A stretch of DNA of 15,158 nucleotides. It comes from S141-55 sp964422065 (GTDB taxonomy: Bacteria; Hydrothermota; Hydrothermia; WGAB01). The stretch lies in the NCBI GenBank assembly GCA_964422065.1, contig CAYQZW010000035.1, forward strand, positions 1 to 15,158, in the 5' to 3' direction. Positions within the stretch are counted from its first letter, which is position 1; every line of letters starts with the position of its first letter. Shown piece after piece: positions 1 through 6,470 of this stretch. Under the pieces are notes generated by a model, which saw only the letters and a list, made by a program, of their open reading frames with translations, ran no database searches and was not told the DNA's origin. Both the position numbers and the translations under genes were made by a program.

Positions 1-258
1 AAACCCACCCTCTCGGAAGTGTGGCGACACCCCTTCATGGCCGTACATGTCATAGAGCCGTCGTTTTTCAGGGTCCATCAGGACCTCGTAGGCCTCGGAG
101 ATCTCCTTGAACTTCTCCTCGGCCCACTTCTTCTTCTCCGGGGGGTGTCGGTCCGGATGGTATTGAAGGGCTAACTTTCGGTAGGCCTTTTTAATTTCCT
201 CGGGGGTCGCATCGCGCGACACCCCGAGGATCTCATAGTAATCCTTCTTCGTTGCCAT
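1..258 (-). CDS. dnaJ: DnaJ co-chaperone, N-terminal 86 residues (3' end beyond window)
   Basis: The visible part is a J-domain, which stimulates DnaK ATP hydrolysis and delivers unfolded clients in the cytoplasm. It opens with MATKKDYYEILGVSRDAT and holds the diagnostic His-Pro-Asp tripeptide at residues 34-36, followed by the helix III/IV pattern (FKEISEAYEVL at about 50-60, then DPEKRRLYD). The last visible residues (HFREGGF) look like the start of the Gly/Phe linker, so this is probably a full DnaJ rather than a lone J-domain protein; the zinc-finger part lies outside the window. The ATG follows dnaK by 46 bp, with only a weak G-rich ribosome site (TGGGG). It is the third gene of grpE-dnaK-dnaJ. 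A CbpA-type protein cannot be excluded because the C-terminal part is missing. Confidence 0.93.
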   Translation of the reverse strand, partial: MATKKDYYEILGVSRDATPEEIKKAYRKLALQYHPDRHPPEKKKWAEEKFKEISEAYEVLMDPEKRRLYDMYGHEGVSPHFREGGF

Positions 259-304
259 CAACGCCCCACATGTACGGTTGATTTAAGGTCTTGACTGCTT
301 TGGA

Positions 305-2227
305 TTATTCCACCACCTCGTAATCGGTATCGACCGGGCCTTCGTCGTCTTTGCCTTTCTTCTGCTGGTCTGTGGGAGCCGCACCTGCGGATGGCCCCGT
401 GGATGTAGAAGCGCCCGCTTTCTCTGCCTTGTAGAGTTCGGCCGAGATCTCGTTCCACACACGCTGGAGTTCCTCTAAGTCTGACCGGATCTTCGTGGGG
501 TCGTTCCCTTGCATGCTCTGACGGAGTTTAGAGATGACCTCTTCCACACGCTTCTTCTGGTCTGCAGGCAGCCGGTCACCCAGGTCCTTCATCGCCTTTT
601 CCACGTTGTAGATATAAGCGTCGGCCGTGTTCCGGGCATCTACGAGTTCTTTCCGCTTCCGGTCTTCCTCCTTGTGCATCTCCGCCTCTTTAATCATGCG
701 TTGGATTTCCTCTTCCGTCAATCCGCTGGAGGCGTGGATCTTGATTTCGGCCTCCTTCCCGGTCGCCTTGTCCTTGGCGGACACGTGGAGAATGCCATCG
801 GCGTCAATGTCAAAGGTCACTTCAATCTGAGGCACACCTCGTGGTGCCGGAGGGATCCCGGTCAACTCAAATTGGCCCAGGAGCCTGTTTTCAGAAGCGA
901 TCGGACGCTCGCCCTGGTAGACCTTGACCAACACCGAGGTCTGATTGTCTTCTGCGGTCGTATAGATCTTGGTCTTCCGGGTCGGGACCGTGGTGTTCCG
1001 GGGGATCACCACGTCAAACACCCCGCCCAGGGTCTCCACACCCAGGGACAGCGGGGTCACATCCAGCAACAGGATGTCTTTGACCTCACCGGAGAGGACC
1101 GCACCCTGTAGCGCCGCACCGATCGCGACCACCTCATCCGGGTTGATCCCTTTGTGGGGCTCTTTACCGAAGAAGTCCTTGACCGCTTGTTGGACCAGCG
1201 GCATCCGGGTCTGGCCACCGACCAGGATCACTTCGTCAATTTCGCTCGGGCTCAGTTTCGCGTCTTCCAGGGCTTGTCGGCAGATCTCAATCGTGCGGTT
1301 GATCAGGTCTTGTGCCATCGCCTCAAGTCGTGCGCGGGTGAGTTTCTTCTCCAGGTGTTTCGGGCCCGAGGCATCCGCCGCAATGAAGGGCAACGAGATG
1401 GTCGTTTCCTGGAGAGTCGAAAGTTCTTTCTTGGCCTTTTCTGCGGCTTCTTTGAGGCGCTGGAGCGCCATCTTGTCCTGCCGGAGGTCAATCCCGGTCT
1501 CCTTTTGGAACTCCTCAATCAGCCAGGTGATGATCCGCTGATCAATGTCATCGCCGCCCAGGTGGGTATCGCCTTTTGTGGCGATGACTTCAAAGACCCC
1601 TCCCCCGATCTCCAGGATGGAGATATCAAAGGTTCCGCCACCCAGGTCATAAACGGCAACTTTCAACTGCTTGTCTTTTTTATCCAGGCCATAGGCGAGG
1701 GCTGCAGCCGTGGGCTCGTTGAAGATCCGGAGGACCTCCAGCCCAGCGATCCGACCGGCGTCCTTCGTCGCCTGTCGTTGTGCGTCGTTGAAGTACGCCG
1801 GGACCGTGATCACCGCCTTGGTCACGGGATGGCCAAGGTAACTCTCCGCCGCCTGCTTGAGATAGGCCAGGATCTTCGCAGAGATCTCCTCTGGCGTAAA
1901 GTTCCGGCCGACCGCAGGGATGTAAACCTCCACCCGGTCGTTGGTGCCACTGACCACTTTGTAGGGGACGCGTTTCGCCTCTTCGGTCACCTCGGAATAC
2001 CGGCGCCCCATAAAACGCTTAATGGAAAAGATGGTGTTTTCGGCGTTCGTGACCGCCTGTCGTTTGGCAATGGACCCCACCAGCACCTCGGAATCCTTAA
2101 AGGCGACCACGGAGGGGGTGATCCGCTCGCCCTCTTGGTTCGGAATCACCACGGGCTCGCCCCCCATGACTACCGAAACCACCGAGTTGGTCGTCCCTAA
2201 ATCGATGCCAATCACTTTCTCGCTCAT
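305..2227 (-). CDS. dnaK: Chaperone protein DnaK (Hsp70)
   Basis: This is the ATP-dependent Hsp70 chaperone of the cytoplasm, working with DnaJ and GrpE. At 640 residues it is full length (E. coli 638). The N-terminal ATPase domain shows IGIDLGTTNS at residues 6-15 and the second phosphate loop DLGGGTFDISIL. The interdomain linker region reads DILLLDVTPLSLGVE, and the substrate-binding domain and helical lid follow. The C-terminus is acidic and ends DTDYEVVE. The first quadrant carries the insert around GRRYSEVTEEAKRVPYK, which monoderm DnaKs lack, so it supports a diderm host. Its ATG overlaps the grpE stop (ATGA), and an AAGGAGGTG ribosome site at 2235-2243 sits inside the end of grpE, so the two are translationally coupled. 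Confidence 0.99.
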   Translation of the reverse strand: MSEKVIGIDLGTTNSVVSVVMGGEPVVIPNQEGERITPSVVAFKDSEVLVGSIAKRQAVTNAENTIFSIKRFMGRRYSEVTEEAKRVPYKVVSGTNDRVEVYIPAVGRNFTPEEISAKILAYLKQAAESYLGHPVTKAVITVPAYFNDAQRQATKDAGRIAGLEVLRIFNEPTAAALAYGLDKKDKQLKVAVYDLGGGTFDISILEIGGGVFEVIATKGDTHLGGDDIDQRIITWLIEEFQKETGIDLRQDKMALQRLKEAAEKAKKELSTLQETTISLPFIAADASGPKHLEKKLTRARLEAMAQDLINRTIEICRQALEDAKLSPSEIDEVILVGGQTRMPLVQQAVKDFFGKEPHKGINPDEVVAIGAALQGAVLSGEVKDILLLDVTPLSLGVETLGGVFDVVIPRNTTVPTRKTKIYTTAEDNQTSVLVKVYQGERPIASENRLLGQFELTGIPPAPRGVPQIEVTFDIDADGILHVSAKDKATGKEAEIKIHASSGLTEEEIQRMIKEAEMHKEEDRKRKELVDARNTADAYIYNVEKAMKDLGDRLPADQKKRVEEVISKLRQSMQGNDPTKIRSDLEELQRVWNEISAELYKAEKAGASTSTGPSAGAAPTDQQKKGKDDEGPVDTDYEVVE

Positions 2228-2739
2228 TCTTGTTCACCTCCTTCAGTGGATTTCACGGCTTGACCGCGAGAGACCGCGACCTTTGCGGGTCGCAGAAGTT
2301 TATCTTTAAACAGGTATCCCGTCTCATATTCCTCCACCACCACCCCTGCAGGGAGGGCCGATTCCACCATGGAAACGGCCTCATGGTACCGGGGGTCAAA
2401 AGGTTGTCCTTTCGCTTCAATGGCCTTGAGCCCTTCTTTCTCCAGGATCGCCTTCAACTGGTTGTAGATCATCCGAACCCCTTCCAAGACCGATTGGGTA
2501 TCCGCATTCTCGTCGATCTGGAGCGCGCGTTTGAAGTTATCCAGGACGGGCAGGAGTTCTGCGACGATCCGTTCCGAGGCGTAGTCCACCGTCGTCTTCC
2601 ACTGCTGGTCCATCGCGCGCTTGTAGTTCTCAAAATCCGCGCGAGCCCGCAAATAGAGTTCTTTGTATTCCTTGCATTCCTTTTCCAATTCCGCCAATCG
2701 CTCCTTTAAACGATGAACCCAATGTTTTTTCTGTTCCAT
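2224..2739 (-). CDS. grpE: Nucleotide exchange factor GrpE
   Basis: GrpE releases ADP from DnaK and resets the chaperone cycle; it acts as a homodimer in the cytoplasm. The 171-residue protein begins with a charged coiled-coil helix (about residues 5-60, including RARADFENYKRAMDQQ). It ends with the beta domain that carries the family signature: FDPRYHEAVS at about 115-125, then PAGVVVEEYETGYLFKDK and LLRPAKVAVS. It is short because the long acidic N-terminal tail seen in many GrpE proteins is absent. The start is preceded by a GGGGAGGTGG ribosome site. It is the first gene of grpE-dnaK-dnaJ and overlaps dnaK by 4 bp. hrcA, often found just upstream, is missing here; the upstream gene is a divergent peptidase. 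Confidence 0.98.
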   Translation of the reverse strand: MEQKKHWVHRLKERLAELEKECKEYKELYLRARADFENYKRAMDQQWKTTVDYASERIVAELLPVLDNFKRALQIDENADTQSVLEGVRMIYNQLKAILEKEGLKAIEAKGQPFDPRYHEAVSMVESALPAGVVVEEYETGYLFKDKLLRPAKVAVSRGQAVKSTEGGEQE

Positions 2740-2758
2740 TCCGCCACCTCCCCGAGGG

Positions 2759-2775
2759 TATCAAGTGACTTGGTA
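2759..2775. promoter_or_regulatory. Imperfect palindrome over the heat-shock promoter start (candidate operator)
   Basis: The core CAAGT-G-ACTTG (2762-2772) is a perfect 11-bp palindrome. One mismatch away the outer TA/TA bases pair too, giving a 17-bp symmetrical site. It lies just downstream of the -10 box and covers the predicted transcription start, a standard repressor position. It does not match the CIRCE consensus (TTAGCACTC-N9-GAGTGCTAA), and the HspR HAIR spacing (N7) is absent. The function is inferred from position only. Confidence 0.4.
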
Positions 2776-2777
2776 TA

Positions 2778-2806
2778 TTAATACTCAGATTTTCTGAAAC
2801 TGTCAA
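2778..2806 (-). promoter_or_regulatory. Sigma70-like promoter of the grpE-dnaK-dnaJ operon
   Basis: Read on the minus strand, a perfect -35 TTGACA (2801-2806) is followed after 17 bases by TATTAA (2778-2783, 4 of 6 matches to TATAAT). The predicted start is near 2771, about 30 bases before the grpE ATG. The boxes match the housekeeping factor, not the sigma32 consensus, so any heat control would need a repressor or another layer. The spacer holds a small inverted repeat, TCAGA-TTT-TCTGA (2785-2797). Confidence 0.7.
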
Positions 2807-2840
2807 GGGGCAGTGTCGTATTCGTCGTTCGGATATGCCG

Positions 2841-2877
2841 CCACAGATCCCTAAGCCATCATCCCCATTTTCTGTGG
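2841..2877. repeat. 7-bp inverted repeat with 23-base spacer between divergent promoters
   Basis: CCACAGA (2841-2847) and TCTGTGG (2871-2877) are exact reverse complements, 23 bases apart, in the 224-bp region between grpE and the first M16 gene. No T-tract follows on either strand, so it is not a convincing terminator. It could be a looped operator or chance. Confidence 0.3.
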
Positions 2878-2934
2878 TTCAATTATACAGGAAACTGTGA
2901 CTCCCGATGCGTGGAAGGACAGAAGTCCAGACCT

Positions 2935-2956
2935 TATAATCCTGGCACTTTGGAGG
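2935..2956 (+). promoter_or_regulatory. Minus-10 box and ribosome site ahead of the M16 operon
   Basis: A perfect TATAAT lies at 2935-2940, 23 bases before the ATG at 2964. The best -35 at 17-base spacing (TGGAAG, 2912-2917) matches only 3 of 6 bases, so the promoter may need an activator or be weak. A GGAGG ribosome site (2952-2956) sits 7 bases before the start, which fixes that start. Confidence 0.5.
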
Positions 2957-2963
2957 TTGTCAT

Positions 2964-4316
2964 ATGATTTTGACACTATGGATCATGGCCATGACGGGGG
3001 CAACGATGTCCTATAACTTGCCAATCGTGACGAAGACCCTGGAGAACGGGCTCCAGGTGGTTGTGGTGGAAGACCATGCCAACCCCCTGGTCTCCGTTCA
3101 AGTCTGGTATCGGGTTGGATCTCGGAACGAGCATGAAGGGATCACCGGGATCTCCCACATCCTCGAGCACATGATGTTTAAAGGGACCGAGAAATATGGA
3201 CCGGAAGAGTACTCCAAAATCATCCAGCGTATGGGCGGCACGGATAACGCCTTCACTGCCGAAGATATGACGGCCTACTTCTCCGAAGTCCCGGCATCCC
3301 AACTGGAAAAGGTCTTTGAACTGGAAGCGGATCGGATGGCAAATGTGGTGTTCCGGGAATTTGAAGAAGAAAAAAACGTGGTCATTGAGGAACGACGGTG
3401 GCGTACAGAGAACTCCCCCTGGGGGCTCTTCTTTGAGGAAATGGCTGCGGTGGCCATCCAGGCCCATCCCTACCGAAACCCTGTGATCGGCTGGCGGAGC
3501 GACCTGGAAAAAATCACCCTGGACGATGTCCGACAATACTACGAGACCTACTACTCCCCCCAAAATGCCATCCTGATCGTCGCAGGAGATGTAGACCCGG
3601 AGCAGGTCTTTGCCCTGGCCAAGAAGTATTTTGGCCCCATCCCCAACCACGCCAAACCCGCGGAGGTCCGCACCCAGGAGCCCAAGCAGTTGGGCGAAAA
3701 ACGGTTCACACTCCGAAAAGAAGGGTTCACCACAATCTGGGGTGTGGCTTACCATTCCCCGCGATACACCGATCCGGACTTCCCCGCCCTCCAGTTGCTG
3801 AACGCCATTCTGACCGCAGGAAAATCCTCACGCCTCTACCGACGGTTGGTCTCGGAGACCGGCCTGGCCTCCGGCGTATCCGGCTGGGTGGAACGCTCCG
3901 TAGACCCCTATCTCTGGTACATTGTGGTCTCGGTGCAGCCCGGAAAGTCCGTGGACTCCGTGGAAAAGATCGTCTTAGAAGAGATTGAAAAGATCAAATC
4001 GTCTGACCCTCCGACGGAAGAGGAAGTCCAGCGGGCCGTGAACAATGCGGTTGCCGCCTTCGTCTATCAGCAACAGTCGGTCATTGGCAAGGCCATGATG
4101 GTCGGCACGTTCGCCATCCTTGACCGGCCGGAGGCCGTCAACGAGTTCATCCCGCGCTTGGAGAAGGTAACCCCAGACGATCTCATCAGGGTCGCCAAGA
4201 CCTATCTCACCGAGGAAAACCGGACGATCGGCCGACTCCTTCCCATTCCCCCCAAGGACATGGCGGCCTTTTTGAAACAAATGCAGGAAGCGCAACAGAA
4301 GGAGTTCCGAAGATGA
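2964..4316 (+). CDS. M16-family zinc metallopeptidase, catalytic subunit
   Basis: This is a 450-residue member of the M16 family (pitrilysin / mitochondrial processing peptidase fold, two homologous halves). The inverted zinc motif HxxEH is intact as H65-I-L-E-H69 in SHILEHMMFKGT, and the third ligand is expected at E142/E143 in VVIEERRWR, the right distance downstream. In the second half, the Arg and Tyr that M16 enzymes use to hold the substrate are replaced by V296 and S303 (LVSETGLAS), so this protein looks incomplete alone. The first 15 residues (MILTLWIMAMTGATM) are hydrophobic but lack a basic n-region, so export is uncertain. The stop overlaps the next gene's start (ATGA), and that gene encodes the likely partner. 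The substrate is unknown; processing of exported or damaged peptides is a family-level guess. Confidence 0.93.
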   Translation: MILTLWIMAMTGATMSYNLPIVTKTLENGLQVVVVEDHANPLVSVQVWYRVGSRNEHEGITGISHILEHMMFKGTEKYGPEEYSKIIQRMGGTDNAFTAEDMTAYFSEVPASQLEKVFELEADRMANVVFREFEEEKNVVIEERRWRTENSPWGLFFEEMAAVAIQAHPYRNPVIGWRSDLEKITLDDVRQYYETYYSPQNAILIVAGDVDPEQVFALAKKYFGPIPNHAKPAEVRTQEPKQLGEKRFTLRKEGFTTIWGVAYHSPRYTDPDFPALQLLNAILTAGKSSRLYRRLVSETGLASGVSGWVERSVDPYLWYIVVSVQPGKSVDSVEKIVLEEIEKIKSSDPPTEEEVQRAVNNAVAAFVYQQQSVIGKAMMVGTFAILDRPEAVNEFIPRLEKVTPDDLIRVAKTYLTEENRTIGRLLPIPPKDMAAFLKQMQEAQQKEFRR

Positions 4317-5665
4317 TCTGGCTGCTCTCCTTTCTTTTGGCTGCTTCCAATCCACAGGAGGCACGGATGAAAACACAACTCGCCAATGGCATTCAAGTGT
4401 ATGTGGCCCAGAAGAAAGGGCTTCCCATCACCCAGGTCTACCTGGTGGTGATGGCCGGTTCCATCTATGATCCCCCGGGTAAAGAAGGGCTGGCCAACCT
4501 GACCACAGCCCTCTTGGACGAAGGAACCCAAAACCGGACCGAAGAAGAGATCGCCCTGGAGATTGAGAAAATCGGGGGTCAGATTTACCTGAACACCGGC
4601 GCCTATTACACCAGCATGAGCCTCACGGTCCTCTCGCCCTACATGGACATCGGTTTGGACGTGCTCGCAGACATGCTTCAGAACTCTATCTTTCCTGAAG
4701 AACGTGTGCAAAAAGAGCGGGACCGGGTCCTTTCGGGCATCAAGGACCAACTCAGTGATCCCAACAGCGTCCTGGACCGCGAGTTCATCAAGGCAGTCTA
4801 CGCGGGACACCCCCTTGGCCATCCGGAAAACGGCTATCTCAATACCGTGGAATCCATCACACGAGACGATATCGTGTCCTTTTATCAGACGTATTACCGA
4901 CCGGATCGGACCTATCTCGTGTTGGTCTCCGACCTGTCGCCCGAAGAAGCCTTGGCGAAGGTCAAAAAATACTTTGAGGGGTGGTCCGTCCAGGGAGAGG
5001 GTCCGAAGTCTGACACCATCCCAGCCCCTCAACCCATCCAGGGCGTCCATGTGAAGGTGTTCCACATGCCGGTGAACCAGGTCTTCGTGGCCTTTGGACA
5101 CTTAGGTCCCCTACGGAAGAATCCGGAATACAACAAGATCCGCCTCATGAACTACATCCTTGGTGGCGGTGGCTTCGCCTCCCGGATGATGCAAAAGGTC
5201 CGCGTGGAAAAGGGCTTTGCTTATGGCGTTTCTACAGGGTTCCGGCCGGGCGTTTTCCTCCCCGGTTACTTCCGCGCGACCACGGAAACAAAAGTTGAAA
5301 CCGCCCACGAGGCGATTCCCCTGATGTTTGACGTCATCCGGGAGATGCAAAAGGAAGGTCCGACGGACCAGGAGATCGCAGACGCCAAATCGTACTATGA
5401 AGGCTCAATCCCTCGCATGACCGAGACATACGCCCAATACGCCCGAGCCCTATTGGAAGAAATGCTCTATGACCTTCCCGAAAACTTCTGGCTCAAAGAT
5501 GTAGAGGAGATCAAGACCCTGACTCGCGAAGACGTCATAGAGGCGGCACGGAAGTACATTGACTTGAAGAACTTGGTGATCGTCCTGGTGGCCGATACTT
5601 CCAAGTTCGACGTCGAGAAATTGGGGTTCCCCAAGGAGCAGATCTCTTTTGAGACCCCTTACTAA
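4313..5665 (+). CDS. M16-family non-catalytic (substrate-binding) subunit
   Basis: A second 450-residue M16 protein. The zinc motif is lost: N62-L-T-T-A66 stands where HxxEH should be (GLANLTTALLDEGT), so it cannot bind catalytic zinc in the usual way. It keeps the C-terminal Arg/Tyr pair as R297 and Y304 in VRVEKGFAYGVS, with the same seven-residue separation as R824/Y831 of insulin-degrading enzyme. It therefore complements the upstream gene, and a heterodimer is the simplest reading. The chosen ATG has an AAGGAG site (4299-4304) inside the upstream gene and gives a leader-like MIWLLSFLLAA. An alternative ATG at 4367 has an even better AGGAGG site (4356-4361) and would remove the leader. 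The gene is followed 13 bp later by pyrF. Confidence 0.9.
   Translation: MIWLLSFLLAASNPQEARMKTQLANGIQVYVAQKKGLPITQVYLVVMAGSIYDPPGKEGLANLTTALLDEGTQNRTEEEIALEIEKIGGQIYLNTGAYYTSMSLTVLSPYMDIGLDVLADMLQNSIFPEERVQKERDRVLSGIKDQLSDPNSVLDREFIKAVYAGHPLGHPENGYLNTVESITRDDIVSFYQTYYRPDRTYLVLVSDLSPEEALAKVKKYFEGWSVQGEGPKSDTIPAPQPIQGVHVKVFHMPVNQVFVAFGHLGPLRKNPEYNKIRLMNYILGGGGFASRMMQKVRVEKGFAYGVSTGFRPGVFLPGYFRATTETKVETAHEAIPLMFDVIREMQKEGPTDQEIADAKSYYEGSIPRMTETYAQYARALLEEMLYDLPENFWLKDVEEIKTLTREDVIEAARKYIDLKNLVIVLVADTSKFDVEKLGFPKEQISFETPY
4356..4361 (+). promoter_or_regulatory. Internal ribosome site for an alternative start of the second M16 gene
   Basis: AGGAGG lies 5 bases before an in-frame ATG at 4367. Use of that start would give a cytoplasmic form beginning MKTQLANGIQ, without the hydrophobic MIWLLSFLLAA leader. 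The sequence alone does not decide between one or two products. Confidence 0.4.
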
Positions 5666-5678
5666 GGGAGTCTGACCC

Positions 5679-6380
5679 GTGTCCCACATGCCCCAGATCA
5701 TTTTGGCATTGAACACCACGGACGGGGAGGAAGCCCTACGTTGGGTTCGTCGGTTCTCCGGCCGCATCCCGTATTTCAAAGTCGGACTCCCCCTTTTCGT
5801 TCGGTACGGCCCGGACTGGGTCCGTGAGGTCCAGGCCTATGGGGAGGTCTTTTTAGACCTCAAACTCCATGACATCCCCGACGTGGTTGCGATGGCCCTG
5901 GAGGCGGTTTTGCCCCTGGCTCCGCGCTGGGTCACGGTCCATGCGTCCGGTGGCACGAAGATGCTCCGCAAGGCGGCAGAGGTCGTAGCCGGGACCCCGA
6001 CGCGGTTGCTTGCCGTGACGGTGCTCACCAGTATAGGGGAAGCGGAGGGACGCCAACTCTTTGGCAAGCCTCCCCAAGAGACGGTGCTGGACCTCGCCCA
6101 AGTGGCGGTCGAGCAAGGGATTCACGGGATTGTCGCGTCTGGACACGAAGCCCCGTTGATCCGAGAGCGACTGGGAGACGGTGTGGAACTCGTGGTGCCG
6201 GGCTTTCGACTACAGGCCGGCCCCCAGGACGACCAGGCTCGGGTCATCACGCCCACGGATCCCCGGATCCGCCAGATTGACTATCTGGTCATCGGCCGGG
6301 CCCTCACCCATGCCCCGGACCCGGATCGGACCTTGACGCAAATCCAGGAGGCCCTTCAAAAAACCGCATCAAAGGCATAG
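5679..6380 (+). CDS. pyrF: Orotidine 5'-phosphate decarboxylase
   Basis: This enzyme makes UMP from OMP, the last step of de novo pyrimidine synthesis, in the cytoplasm. The 233-residue TIM barrel carries the catalytic set K34 (YFKVG) plus D60, K62 and D65 (FLDLKLHDIP), and the phosphate-binding region near the C-terminus (PGFRLQ, then YLVIGRAL). The first-strand motif, normally ALD, reads ALN here (N12), so the conserved Asp described as contacting the ribose is Asn. Length fits the bacterial type I family. The GTG start at 5679 is preferred because AAGGGAG (5664-5670) lies 8 bases upstream; the ATG at 5688 would be 17 bases away. It is the last gene of the M16-M16-pyrF operon, with no obvious functional link to the proteases. 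Confidence 0.96.
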   Translation: MSHMPQIILALNTTDGEEALRWVRRFSGRIPYFKVGLPLFVRYGPDWVREVQAYGEVFLDLKLHDIPDVVAMALEAVLPLAPRWVTVHASGGTKMLRKAAEVVAGTPTRLLAVTVLTSIGEAEGRQLFGKPPQETVLDLAQVAVEQGIHGIVASGHEAPLIRERLGDGVELVVPGFRLQAGPQDDQARVITPTDPRIRQIDYLVIGRALTHAPDPDRTLTQIQEALQKTASKA

Positions 6381-6405
6381 TCCGGGTGTCCCCCTTGGCC
6401 TTTTC

Positions 6406-6434
6406 TTGTGCAATTTGCACTGCGGATGTAAAAT
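6406..6434 (+). promoter_or_regulatory. Putative maeB promoter
   Basis: TTGTGC (6406-6411, 3 of 6 matches to the -35 consensus) is followed after exactly 17 bases by TAAAAT (6429-6434, 5 of 6 at -10). The predicted start is near 6441, about 30 bases before the maeB ATG, which has a GGAGG site at 6458-6462. Confidence 0.5.
6408..6420. promoter_or_regulatory. Perfect inverted repeat GTGCAA-T-TTGCAC over the maeB -35 box
   Basis: Two exact 6-bp arms flank a single base in the short gap between pyrF and maeB, overlapping the proposed -35 hexamer. The symmetry suits a dimeric regulator that would block or recruit polymerase. No regulator gene lies nearby and the motif is not one I recognise. Confidence 0.45.
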
Positions 6435-6470
6435 TACCTTGGAAGTGAGACCAAACTGGAGGACCGTGCC

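Noticed and set aside
258..458. 66-codon minus-strand frame spanning the dnaK-dnaJ junction
   Set aside because: It is out of frame with the dnaK C-terminus, arginine-rich and without family features; the real dnaJ starts at 258.
1154..2200. 348-codon open frame on the plus strand opposite dnaK (and a 190-codon frame at 969-1541)
   Set aside because: They lie wholly antisense to an unmistakable dnaK, show no family motif, and are explained by codon bias in GC-rich DNA.
2740..2963. CIRCE, HAIR or sigma32-type promoter upstream of grpE
   Set aside because: None of the consensus patterns is present; only the different short palindrome at 2759-2775 was found.
4202..5101. 299-codon open frame on the minus strand opposite the second M16 gene (also 2976-3755 opposite the first)
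   Set aside because: Both M16 genes are well supported by motifs; the antisense frames have no motif or ribosome site.
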